Shown here: positions 15,814 through 22,587 of the stretch, piece by piece
Position numbering within the stretch: the first letter of the stretch is position 1
Layout: each line of letters opens with the position of its first letter
DNA from: a virus
DNA length: 26,522 nt
Strand: one strand, 5' to 3'
IMG/VR virus record: IMGVR_UViG_3300010885_045493
Coordinates: 1 to 26,522 of that record
Program-made: the position numbers and the translations under genes
Notes under the pieces: generated by a model
Told to the model about the DNA's origin: nothing
The model's database searches: none
Seen by the model: the letters and a program-made list of their open reading frames with translations, nothing else

Positions 15814-16717
15814 TGGCGAGCCCCCGCTTGGCCGCCGCAGCCGCGCGGCGCCGCGCACCCACCTCGGCGCGGCGCTCTGGCGTCCAATAGGCTATGAGCG
15901 CCACCTTCTGGTGCCGCTTCCGCTTATCGTGGTCAATGCGCGCCCGTGCAGCGGCGAGTTGTGCCTGCCGTTCCGCACGCTGCTCGTCGGGCAGTTGAGC
16001 GTTAAAGGCCACCATGCCGTCGGAAATCTTGGCGCTCACGTCCGCGACTTGTTCAGGAGTGCGCGCGTTCCATAGATGCTTCGCCCGCACGCGGGCCGCA
16101 CGCTTGGCTTTCAACTTTTCAGACGGCGTGCGCTCCGCAAAGCGTTTCAAAAGCCGTTCACTCTGCGCCTTGCGGTCCTCGTCGGTCCACGCCTTGGGGT
16201 TTACGTTTTTGCGTTCGGCTTTCAAGGCTAGACGCAGGTTCCGACGCGCTATGCGGTACGCCTCGCGCGGGTTGGCCAAGCGCCAGTCTCTAGCCAGTGC
16301 CGGGAGTTCGGCGGCGTGTGCCTGATGCGCTTCACTCTCGCGGCAGCCCCGGGAAAGCGCCGCGCGGTAGGCGGCTTCCCACGCCGGGTCGCGGAGAAGC
16401 TCTGCGGCGGCCGAAGTTCCCGCAGGGCCGTCAAACGCCCCTTCCGGCGACAAGTTGTACGGGTTGAGCAGCGCCGCAATCTCTTCGATCTCGGCGACAA
16501 AAGCCTCCTCAAGCGTGTCGCATGCCCGCAAGACCTCGACGGTTAACGCCTGCGCGCCGTACTTGCGGATAGCCGCGCAGAATGGGTGGTGCGCGCCCTT
16601 GGCCGCGCGCCGCACATGCTGCCCCCAGCGAACCTGTAACGGTTGAGACGTGAGACCGACGTAGCTGCGCCCGCTAGGACTGGTCAGCCGGTAAATCGTG
16701 TAGCGTTCCCTCTCCAT
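15800..16717 (-). CDS. Free-standing GIY-YIG homing endonuclease between the two polymerase halves
   Basis: The 305-residue protein has an N-terminal GIY-YIG domain: 'YTIYRL' (GIY variant, 7-9), 'SYVGLT' (YIG variant, 19-21), Arg 30 and His 34 in 'VRWGQHV', Glu 76 in 'EAFVAEIEEI', and Asn 88 in 'NPYNLSPEGA'. The C-terminal two thirds are basic and helical, with repeated Trp-Thr/Asn-x-E/A segments ('HLWNARTPEQVADVSAKI', 'AYWTPERRAEVGARRRAA') that resemble NUMOD3-type DNA-binding modules. It starts at ATG 16717 with AGAGAGG eight bases upstream, overlapping the end of the N-polymerase gene by 34 bases; its TGA overlaps the C-polymerase start by 14 bases. It presumably cuts the intein-free polymerase allele and spreads the split element. 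Confidence 0.92.
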   Translation of the reverse strand: MERERYTIYRLTSPSGRSYVGLTSQPLQVRWGQHVRRAAKGAHHPFCAAIRKYGAQALTVEVLRACDTLEEAFVAEIEEIAALLNPYNLSPEGAFDGPAGTSAAAELLRDPAWEAAYRAALSRGCRESEAHQAHAAELPALARDWRLANPREAYRIARRNLRLALKAERKNVNPKAWTDEDRKAQSERLLKRFAERTPSEKLKAKRAARVRAKHLWNARTPEQVADVSAKISDGMVAFNAQLPDEQRAERQAQLAAARARIDHDKRKRHQKVALIAYWTPERRAEVGARRRAAAAAKRGLANADV

Positions 16718-17928
16718 AGGGGTAGCCCTCTCTGCTTTGCCTCTCCGAGAGTAACATGTTCTGAAGTTGAAACATACACTTTATGTTCAGCCGTCGCACA
16801 AACCCCGTCGTGCGTAATCACAGGTTTGTCGCCGGAAAACACCACGCCTTCGTGTCGAACCCACGACTCGCCGTCCCACACCAAGTCGTCGGTCGTGACA
16901 TCCTCTATCGGTCGCTCCAAGATGCGCCCGGTGTCATCTTTGACCCGGACGAGTGTGCCTTCCGCCAAGCAGAAACGCCCCGTGCGCGACGCGCCGCAGA
17001 ACTGCAGGGTTCCGCGCAGCCGCCCGTCGGGCGACACGCTGTCGCAAAGGGCCTTGTACTTGGCGGGGCTGGTAGCCGACGCCGCCGCGCGGTTCTCGAG
17101 CACCAGCCGTGCGAGTTCCGGCAAGTCTTCCTCCTTGAGCGCCTCCGCCACCGTGCTCGCGCGCAGGTCCGGCAACTCCACGCCCAGCGACGACAGCAGG
17201 TAGCGCGTCTTCTCCCTCTGCGTGGACTTCGTGAGGGCGCCGCCGGTCGCCTCGGACAATTCCTCGGACAGGCGCGCAAAAGTCTTCCGGGCGGCTTCCT
17301 GCGCCGCCTCGGCCAGATGCAGGTCCACGGCCACGCCTCGGGCGTTGATGGTCTGGTCCAGCAGCCACAGGTCGCGCTCGCGCTCCGTGAGGTTCCAGTC
17401 CGGCATGGCCTTCCGGCACTCGCGCATGGAGATGACGTCTAGGCGTGCGTACTCAACAAACTCCGCCCACTCCTTGGGGTGCGTCTCTCGCGTGGCGCGC
17501 GACAGCTTGCGGTTCTTGGCGAGGGGCTTGGTGAGCAGTTGGATCAAGGCCTGACCGCGCTTGCTCTTGGCCTTGTCCTCTGGGATGCCGAGCACTTCGC
17601 ACAGCTTGGACAGCTTGCCGGGCAGGCTGTGCGCCAAGGCCTGAACCATGGTGTCGTGGACCTTGTGCACAGGCACGTCGAGGCCGTGTTTAGACAGGAT
17701 GGTGCGGTCAAAGGCGCTGTTGTGGATGACGATGCTGTCGGCGCTTTGCACGGCCTCTGCGAGGCGGGCCATCGGCCCCTCTGCGCCCAGAGTGCAGTCC
17801 AGCACCTCTACGGGCCCGTCGTCCTGCGCCATGGCAATCAGCAGGATTTCCGACCCCTCGGCATAGGCGTGCGCGCCGCAGGTGATAGGCACAGTGCTGT
17901 ACGTCTCAAGGTCGAGAAAAAGCATCAT
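16684..17928 (-). CDS. Family A DNA polymerase, N-terminal half (3'-5' exonuclease and thumb) fused to an N-intein
   Basis: The product has 414 residues. Exonuclease motifs are Exo I 'FLDLE' (Asp 6, Glu 8), Exo II 'IHNSAFD' (Asn 70, Asp 74) and Exo III 'YARLD' (Tyr 160, Asp 164), a DEDDy proofreading site. The polymerase thumb follows, up to 'GTLQFCGASRTGRF' (306-319), which in family A enzymes leads directly into the 'FQPQNLPR' motif. Instead, Cys 320 starts an intein and the gene stops 95 residues later. The sequence downstream of the stop has further in-frame stops (TAA 16545, TAG 16251, TAG 16230), so readthrough cannot rejoin the polymerase. The start is one of two adjacent ATGs (17928, 17925); AGGA lies upstream after a strong hairpin. 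Confidence 0.92.
   Translation of the reverse strand: MMLFLDLETYSTVPITCGAHAYAEGSEILLIAMAQDDGPVEVLDCTLGAEGPMARLAEAVQSADSIVIHNSAFDRTILSKHGLDVPVHKVHDTMVQALAHSLPGKLSKLCEVLGIPEDKAKSKRGQALIQLLTKPLAKNRKLSRATRETHPKEWAEFVEYARLDVISMRECRKAMPDWNLTERERDLWLLDQTINARGVAVDLHLAEAAQEAARKTFARLSEELSEATGGALTKSTQREKTRYLLSSLGVELPDLRASTVAEALKEEDLPELARLVLENRAAASATSPAKYKALCDSVSPDGRLRGTLQFCGASRTGRFCLAEGTLVRVKDDTGRILERPIEDVTTDDLVWDGESWVRHEGVVFSGDKPVITHDGVCATAEHKVYVSTSEHVTLGEAKQRGLPLWRGNATRFTG
16687..16971 (-). other. N-intein (IntN) of the split intein 1, 95 residues
   Basis: It starts at Cys (16971-16969) directly after 'TGRF'. Block A is 'CLAEGTLVRVKD' and block B 'ATAEHKVYV' with the Thr-x-x-His signature. The middle 'VWDGESWVRHEGVV' parallels 'LWDGQTWVKHQGVI' of intein 2, so the two Hint domains are paralogues. 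The last ~15 residues overlap the start of the GIY-YIG gene and may be a non-conserved tail. Cys1 and block B are the residues needed for the first splicing step. Confidence 0.88.
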
Positions 17929-17945
17929 CGTGTCCTGAAGGGGGT

Positions 17946-17986
17946 GCGCCCCCCGCCGGGAGACCTGACTTCTCGGCGGGGGGCGC
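17946..17986. terminator. Strong GC hairpin between the GapR-like gene and the polymerase
   Basis: A perfect 13-bp inverted repeat (GCGCCCCCCGCCG at 17946-17958 and its complement at 17974-17986) encloses a 15-base loop that can pair a little further. It fills nearly all of the 66-base gap between the two genes. No T-run follows it on either strand, so it is not a standard intrinsic terminator. It may act as an attenuator, an RNA-processing or stability element, or a bidirectional stem; in the minus-strand message it lies just before the polymerase ribosome site. Confidence 0.5.
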
Positions 17987-17994
17987 GGGGCTGC

Positions 17995-18258
17995 CTAGAC
18001 GAGGTCCAGACAGCCGAGGGCGGAGGCGTAAAGCTCGAGGATAGCCTTGTCCTCGAGGACCTTGGTGCGGTCCTTGCGACGCAGGGCGACGAGGCGACGC
18101 ATGGACTTCACGTCGAAGCCAGCCGCCTTCGCCTCGGCGTACACACTCTTGGCCTGCTCGCCAATCGCGATACGCTCGTCGTCGAGGGTCTCCACGCGCT
18201 CCATCAGAGCCTTAAGCTCCTGCGCAGCGACGGGCGCGTTGTGCCCGGCACCAGCCAT
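17995..18258 (-). CDS. GapR-like / DUF2312 DNA-binding protein
   Basis: This is an 87-residue protein. 'LKALMERVETLDDERIAIG' and 'VYAEAKAAGFDVKSMRRLV' followed by 'LRRKDRTK' and 'EDKAILELYASALG' match the DUF2312 family, whose cellular member GapR in Caulobacter is a nucleoid-associated protein that binds overtwisted AT-rich DNA ahead of replication forks. The start is ATG 18258, overlapping the stop of the SSB-like gene (ATGA). The frame is open upstream of it, but that extension is the SSB-like gene out of frame. As part of this replication operon it may help the phage fork or compete with the host protein; both are inference. The family is typical of alphaproteobacteria and their phages. 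Confidence 0.9.
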   Translation of the reverse strand: MAGAGHNAPVAAQELKALMERVETLDDERIAIGEQAKSVYAEAKAAGFDVKSMRRLVALRRKDRTKVLEDKAILELYASALGCLDLV

Positions 18259-18815
18259 CAGACGAAGTCCTGCGGTTCCACGGGAGCGCCAAACTCGGAC
18301 GCGGAGGCCGGAGTCCCGCCGCCGAAGCTCTCGCCGTGTGCCACGAACCGGACACCACGCAGGCCGCAGTTGATGCGACGGCCCCACTTGTTGTCCTGCG
18401 CGTAGATTTCCACCGACGCGTCCACGAAAGCGCCGCTGTAGATCAGGCCGTCAGCCGAAGTCGTCGGCAGGTTGGCGCTGTTCCACGCCGACGGCTTGAC
18501 CGTCGCGCTCCGCGAAGATAGGTGGAAGGCGTCTGCAAACCCTGCGTAGGGCTCGCCGTTCTTGTTGAGGTACGGGCCCTCAACGAAGGCGACCTTCTTG
18601 TCGGCAGTCAGGAGCTTCAGGACCGAAGGGGCCTTGTCGTTCCACTTGCCCGTGGCGGATGCCTGAACCGCGTTGCGGATTTCATCGACCTGCGGGTGGT
18701 TCGGGGGAATGATGAACTTCGCGCCGTACGCAGGCTCGCCGTCGCCAACAGCCTGCTTCTCGAAGATAGCCGGAAAGGCGATTGCCACATTCCGAATTAC
18801 AATTTGCACGCTCAT
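18258..18815 (-). CDS. ssDNA-binding protein, DUF2815 (Enc34-like) family
   Basis: The 185-residue protein has an OB-fold-like order of strands: 'IRNVAIAFPAIFEKQ', 'PAYGAKFIIPPNHPQ', 'FVEGPYLNKNGEPYAGF', and 'GAFVDASVEIYAQDNKWGR' with 'INCGLRGVRFVAHGE'. This pattern is the DUF2815 family of phage single-stranded DNA-binding proteins. The tail is Gly/Pro-rich with an acidic end (VEPQDFV), as in SSBs that recruit partners. The start at ATG 18815 has a clear AAAGGAA eight bases upstream. It is followed by the GapR-like gene with a four-base overlap and preceded by the nuclease gene. It most likely coats ssDNA for the polymerase and primase-helicase encoded nearby. Confidence 0.88.
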   Translation of the reverse strand: MSVQIVIRNVAIAFPAIFEKQAVGDGEPAYGAKFIIPPNHPQVDEIRNAVQASATGKWNDKAPSVLKLLTADKKVAFVEGPYLNKNGEPYAGFADAFHLSSRSATVKPSAWNSANLPTTSADGLIYSGAFVDASVEIYAQDNKWGRRINCGLRGVRFVAHGESFGGGTPASASEFGAPVEPQDFV

Positions 18816-18837
18816 ATCGTAGTTTCCTTTTTGCAGT

Positions 18838-19962
18838 TCAGCCGAACTCGTCGGCGGTTGCGGAGGCCGACGCTGCCGGTCTCCGATCTGTGGCAGGCGC
18901 CACGGATAGCTTACCCTTCGAGCGGTCGATGTGGTCCTCGAGTTTAGACCACCGCCTCGGGCTCGTCTTAAGGAGCTTCTGCGCCTTAGTGGGTGAAATC
19001 AAGCTGAAATCGTAGGCCTCTTCCTTTTTGAGGCGCCACGATTTGAAGATGGCCTCGACCGCGCTGGCGTCTTTCCACGCGCGCGACCCTTGGCGCCCTT
19101 CGACCAACTTCCAGCCCGGCACTTCGCTGTTGACCAGCAGGCGGCGCTCGACTTCGGCGCGCACACCCTTGCACCACACCTCAACGAGGGCGACGTGGTC
19201 CATGGCTTTGGCCAGCACGTCTGTGTCCTGCGGCACAACCGGGTCGAACTCCTCCGCACCCGCCGCCACAAGGCTGTACACCTCTCCGCGCAGGGCCTCG
19301 CAGGCACCCTTGCCCCGGCAGAAGCGGCACTGCTTCTCGCCCGGGCTGAACTGTGGGTCGGGGCCCAGCGCCGCCTGCGCTCCGGCCTTGGCCTGCTCGG
19401 CGAAGGCCTTCAGTTCCTCGACCGACACCACGTGCTCGCTGACGTGGTTCAGGCGCGGCATGTGGATGACGAGGCGCACCTCGCTGAACTCCCCATACCA
19501 GCCGAACTCGTTTAGACAACCCAAGGCGTAGAGCATGAGTTGCTCGTTGTCCTCGGCGTCCACGCGCACGCCCATGCCGTACTTGAGGTCCACGACGGTC
19601 AGGGTACGGGGGTGCAATATAACGGCATCCGACGTGCCAAAAGTTGTAGCCTGTTGCGCTACGTCTCCCAGCCACGGCCCAAAGTTTACGCGCTGCTCCA
19701 CGAGCAGGTTCCCGCCCTCGGTCAGTTCCCCCACGAGCTTGACGTAGGACTGCACGTGCTCAGGCATGCCGGTCGCGATGTCAACCGGAGCGTACTCGTG
19801 CGCTAGGCCGGTGAGGATGGCTGCAGCCGCCTCGTGGGCGCGCGTGCCTTCGTCGGCGTAGACGCTGCTCGAGTCGGGGAACTGCTCCTCGTAGGTGAGG
19901 GCCGCGTGGCAGCGCATCCAGCGGTGTGCGCCGGAAGGTGAAAGTCTGGCGTGTTGGCTCAT
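18838..19962 (-). CDS. DUF2800-type Cas4/AddB-like PD-(D/E)XK nuclease
   Basis: This 374-residue protein belongs to the DUF2800 family. Nuclease motifs are 'GTSDAVI' (Asp 112), 'VVDLKYG' (Asp 125, Lys 127) and 'NEQLMLYALG' (Gln 141, Tyr 145). Cys 18 together with Cys 212, 215 and 221 ('CRFCRGKGAC') matches the C...C-x2-C-x5-C spacing of the iron-sulfur staple in Cas4 and AddB exonucleases, so a 4Fe-4S cluster is expected. The likely job is end-processing for recombination, next to the SSB-like protein. The start ATG 19962 lies one base after the upstream TGA without a strong ribosome site, which suggests translational coupling. The last ~30 residues are Ala/Ser-rich and probably flexible. Confidence 0.88.
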   Translation of the reverse strand: MSQHARLSPSGAHRWMRCHAALTYEEQFPDSSSVYADEGTRAHEAAAAILTGLAHEYAPVDIATGMPEHVQSYVKLVGELTEGGNLLVEQRVNFGPWLGDVAQQATTFGTSDAVILHPRTLTVVDLKYGMGVRVDAEDNEQLMLYALGCLNEFGWYGEFSEVRLVIHMPRLNHVSEHVVSVEELKAFAEQAKAGAQAALGPDPQFSPGEKQCRFCRGKGACEALRGEVYSLVAAGAEEFDPVVPQDTDVLAKAMDHVALVEVWCKGVRAEVERRLLVNSEVPGWKLVEGRQGSRAWKDASAVEAIFKSWRLKKEEAYDFSLISPTKAQKLLKTSPRRWSKLEDHIDRSKGKLSVAPATDRRPAASASATADEFG

Positions 19963-19963
19963 G

Positions 19964-20311
19964 TCAGTCGGCCAGCATCGCTTCGGCGGCAGCCATGACT
20001 TCAGGATACCGCTCGGCGGGAATCTCCTGAGCGTTGGTCACGGCGCCGAACTTCGCCAGCAGGGCGTCTACGCCCGCCCGGCCCTGCTTCTGGGCCACGC
20101 GCAGGACTGCGGTGCGCACCTGCTCGTAGGGGATGGGCGCGTTGACGGCTGCAGCCAAGGCTTCAGCGCGCGACGCGGGCGGCGACGGGACGGGGGGTGT
20201 CGTGGTTGTGCTCTCGTACACGACAGGGGGTGCGCCAAACTCGGCGGCGAGGGCGCGGACGCGACCGGACAGTTCGGCAAGCGACTCGGCGCGGATGGTC
20301 AGTTCGTACAT
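19964..20311 (-). CDS. Small phage protein in replication operon, unknown function
   Basis: This is a 115-residue protein. The start is ATG 20311 with AAGGAGACCTGAAC directly before it, an excellent ribosome site; upstream frame is not coding. The N-terminal ~30 residues look like a helix ('RAESLAELSGRVRALAAEF'). A Thr/Pro linker follows, then a C-terminal helical part with 'AVLRVAQKQGRAGVDALLAK', 'FGAVTNAQEIPAERYPEV' and a short hydrophobic end. A similar C-terminal pattern is found at the end of several phage recombination or replication accessory proteins, where it is of unknown role. It is upstream of, and probably coupled to, the nuclease gene. Confidence 0.7.
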   Translation of the reverse strand: MYELTIRAESLAELSGRVRALAAEFGAPPVVYESTTTTPPVPSPPASRAEALAAAVNAPIPYEQVRTAVLRVAQKQGRAGVDALLAKFGAVTNAQEIPAERYPEVMAAAEAMLAD

Positions 20312-20330
20312 GTTCAGGTCTCCTTGGGGG

Positions 20331-20489
20331 TTAATCGTTGGGTCCGCCGGTCCACTCCAGCATATCAAGCACGTCCTCGTAGCGCTCGATGAGCGCCGTG
20401 ACGTACGCGTCGGTGAAGGTGGTGGCTTCCTTGCCGTAAAGGAGCAGGTCGCGATCCGGCAGCATGCGGAAGTAGTCTGTGGTCTTCAT
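20331..20489 (-). CDS. 52-residue phage protein, first gene after a probable promoter
   Basis: This short gene fills the gap between the primase-helicase and the 115-residue gene. ATG 20489 is preceded by AAGGAGACCTGAC, nearly the same leader as that of the following gene. The protein starts MKTTDYFRMLPDRD, contains 'YVTALIERYEDVLDMLEW' as a predicted amphipathic helix, and ends at TAA 20333-20331. It is acidic and has no recognised domain. The strong ribosome site, complete frame and fit in the gap support it as real; its function is unknown. Confidence 0.75.
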   Translation of the reverse strand: MKTTDYFRMLPDRDLLLYGKEATTFTDAYVTALIERYEDVLDMLEWTGGPND

Positions 20490-20509
20490 GTCAGGTCTCC
20501 TTGCCTTTG

Positions 20510-20538
20510 ATATTGCACCCAGTTGGGTGATGGGTCAA
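20510..20538 (-). promoter_or_regulatory. Candidate promoter with a palindromic operator in its spacer
   Basis: On the minus strand TTGACC (20538-20533) and CAATAT (20515-20510) are separated by exactly 17 bases, a sigma70-like arrangement, although the -10 box is weak (3/6). The spacer contains CACCCAACTGGGTG (20529-20516), a 6-bp palindrome around a two-base centre. It lies just before the strong ribosome site of the 52-residue gene. A repressor bound there would block the promoter that could drive the nuclease-SSB-GapR-polymerase operon; the neighbouring Cro/YdaS-like protein is the obvious candidate. This is inference from sequence pattern. Confidence 0.45.
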
Positions 20539-22580
20539 GCGGGAAATGCGCCAAAAGATACAAATCCGTTTTCGATGTGCAGGGGCGCGTCGATGCCCTT
20601 GGTCAGAGAGCGGATGGCGCGCAGGCTGTTCTGCCTGCGCAGGTCGCGCTGCCCGTCCTCGGGCGGTGGCGCGTCAGCCGCCACCGCATCGGCTAGGGCA
20701 CCAAGCTCCATGCCGGAGAAAGTCAGGCCTAGGCTCTGAATGTGGTCCATGACGACCTGCTCCCACGCTCCGAGGACGCGGCGCACCTTCGGCTCGGGGA
20801 TCGGCAGGTCGGCCTCCTTGACCACGAGGGACGTGACCTCGTCTCCGTCCGCGTCGAAGTCCACGATGACGCTCTCGAAGGTGAAACCCCACGACTGATC
20901 GTCGCGGCCATCCTTCTGCTTGGTGACCTTCAGGACGCGAGCCTCGCTGTCCTCGACCCGGAAAACCTCGATAGACGTGTCGGAGGCCGCGTTCAGGCCG
21001 GACCAGCCTCGTATGCCCTTGGTGTGGTCCTTGCCTGTGTGCGCCACGAACATGATCACGGCGCCCGTCGCCTTACGTATGGCGCGGGCATGCTTCAGGG
21101 CCAGACCCATGTCCTCGGCGCTGTTCTCGTTGGCGCCCGGCGTCACCTGCGCGAGGGTGTCGAGGATGATCAGGTCTGCGTTGCCTGCGTCCATGATCGA
21201 CTTGACGAGGGACGACGCGTCCTCCTCCACCATGAGGTTCGGCACGTCGTGGATGATACCAAGCGGCAGACCCTTAAGCGGCACACCGTGGTGCAGGCTG
21301 TAGGCCTTCAGGCGCTGAGAGACGCCCCCTCCGCCCTCTGCCGCGACGTACAGGACGCGCTTGCGTTTAACCTTCCTGCCGCGCCACTCCACGCCCCGCA
21401 CAAGGGACATGGCCATGTCGAGGACGCAGAAGCTCTTCCCTGAGCCGCTCGCTCCGTACACCACAATCAGGTCAGCGCTCTCCGGCAGGACGCCCTTGAT
21501 CATCCACTCCACGGGCGGGCGCTTGGCAAACTCGTCGCCGGGGTGCACACGGAAGGGGCCCGTCCAGTCGGGCGACGAGGCGAGGACCAGAGGGTCCGTG
21601 CTGGCCGCCTCTGGCGCCGACATCTCGATCAGGCTGCGCGCTGGCAGGCCCTGCTCCCTGCGCGCGTCTGCGCTCATTTTCTTGACGCTGCGCATGGTGA
21701 CCGGCTTGCCCGCGTGGTCCCTGCGGTCGAAGCTCTGCCACTGCTTGGCCAGTTCGTCGGGCCCGGGGTAGCTGCCGCCGTCGCACGACCAGTCGTTCCA
21801 AAGCTCGAAGCCCTCGTCGCCGAACTCGTGGTGCAGCGCCAGACCGACGTACAGCCACGGCTCTCGACCCATGCCCGGGTCGAGATCAGACAGGTAGGCT
21901 CGTGCCTCGTCGGGCTTGAGACCTAGGATGGGCTCAAAGGTCTCGAACGGGTCTCGAGACGTCGTTGTCTCTCGCGGCCCCACGGAGCCAAAACGCGCCT
22001 TGGCAAGAGACAAAACACTCTCGTCGGCGTGCGCCACGGTGTCGTCCAGACCGAGGGCCTCCGTGAAGGGCAGGGTGTTGCCCGTGAAGGTCACGAAGCC
22101 AGACGACGAGAAGACCTCGAAGCCGTAGCCGTTCGTGGCGTCGAGGTGGCTCTTGTAGTTGCCAAGGACGCCGCGCACGAAGGCCCGCACGCCCTTGCCG
22201 CTCGGCGAGTACTCTGCGTACGTGCGGCTGACGATGTCCTCGACCTCCCTCGGCAGGCTGCCGTCGGGCGCCACGCAGTGGTCGAAGTCCAGCGCCGTGA
22301 CGCCGAACTCTGGCAGGAGAGCCAAGCCCACGCCGTCATAGCCTAGGCGCGCCGCCGCGTCGCGTGCGGCGGCAAACGTGACCATCTTGGCCCTGTCCTC
22401 CGGCGCGCCCTGCTTGCCAAAGCGGCGCTGGCCGGTGGCGTAGTACGGCACCTTGCGTGGCTTGGCCTCGCCCTGATGGTGCTCGTTGCGCCAACACAGC
22501 CAGCCCGCAAGCTCGCGCAGTTCCGAGGGCGCTTCCACCCGACGCACGTGCGGCGTGATCGTACTCACCTGCGCGGACAT
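20535..22580 (-). CDS. Primase-helicase (prim-pol-like N-terminus, RepA/AAA-type ATPase C-terminus)
   Basis: The 681-residue protein has three parts. Residues ~20-190 resemble the bifunctional primase/polymerase fold: 'GVGLALLP', 'VTALDFDHC' (acidic pair 98/100), 'YSPSGKGVRAFVRG' and 'GFEVFSSSGFVTFTGN'. Residues ~210-290 resemble a PriCT-2 linker ('ARAYLSDLDPG ... WLYVGLALHHEF'). Residues ~340-560 are a RecA-fold ATPase with Walker A 'GASGSGKS' (376-383), Walker B 'LIILDT' (470-475) and 'FVAHTGKD'. The C-terminal ~100 residues are probably a winged-helix region. It would unwind DNA and prime the polymerase encoded downstream. The start ATG 22580 is five bases from the stop of the regulator gene, with no strong ribosome site, so it may be coupled. 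Confidence 0.85.
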   Translation of the reverse strand: MSAQVSTITPHVRRVEAPSELRELAGWLCWRNEHHQGEAKPRKVPYYATGQRRFGKQGAPEDRAKMVTFAAARDAAARLGYDGVGLALLPEFGVTALDFDHCVAPDGSLPREVEDIVSRTYAEYSPSGKGVRAFVRGVLGNYKSHLDATNGYGFEVFSSSGFVTFTGNTLPFTEALGLDDTVAHADESVLSLAKARFGSVGPRETTTSRDPFETFEPILGLKPDEARAYLSDLDPGMGREPWLYVGLALHHEFGDEGFELWNDWSCDGGSYPGPDELAKQWQSFDRRDHAGKPVTMRSVKKMSADARREQGLPARSLIEMSAPEAASTDPLVLASSPDWTGPFRVHPGDEFAKRPPVEWMIKGVLPESADLIVVYGASGSGKSFCVLDMAMSLVRGVEWRGRKVKRKRVLYVAAEGGGGVSQRLKAYSLHHGVPLKGLPLGIIHDVPNLMVEEDASSLVKSIMDAGNADLIILDTLAQVTPGANENSAEDMGLALKHARAIRKATGAVIMFVAHTGKDHTKGIRGWSGLNAASDTSIEVFRVEDSEARVLKVTKQKDGRDDQSWGFTFESVIVDFDADGDEVTSLVVKEADLPIPEPKVRRVLGAWEQVVMDHIQSLGLTFSGMELGALADAVAADAPPPEDGQRDLRRQNSLRAIRSLTKGIDAPLHIENGFVSFGAFPA

Positions 22581-22587
22581 CGCTACG

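Noticed and set aside
15814-15858. Upstream start (ATG 15858) for the C-half of the polymerase
   Set aside because: The extra 15 residues are Arg/Gly-rich shadow of the GIY-YIG gene, and ATG 15813 has a better-placed GCGGGGG. Kept as an alternative only.
15800-16971. A self-splicing intron rather than an intein between the polymerase halves
   Set aside because: The flanks translate into intein blocks A, B, F and G with Cys1, terminal Asn and Ser+1, which an intron would not need.
17946-17986. Standard rho-independent terminator
   Set aside because: No T-run follows the stem on either strand, so it is recorded only as a hairpin with uncertain role.
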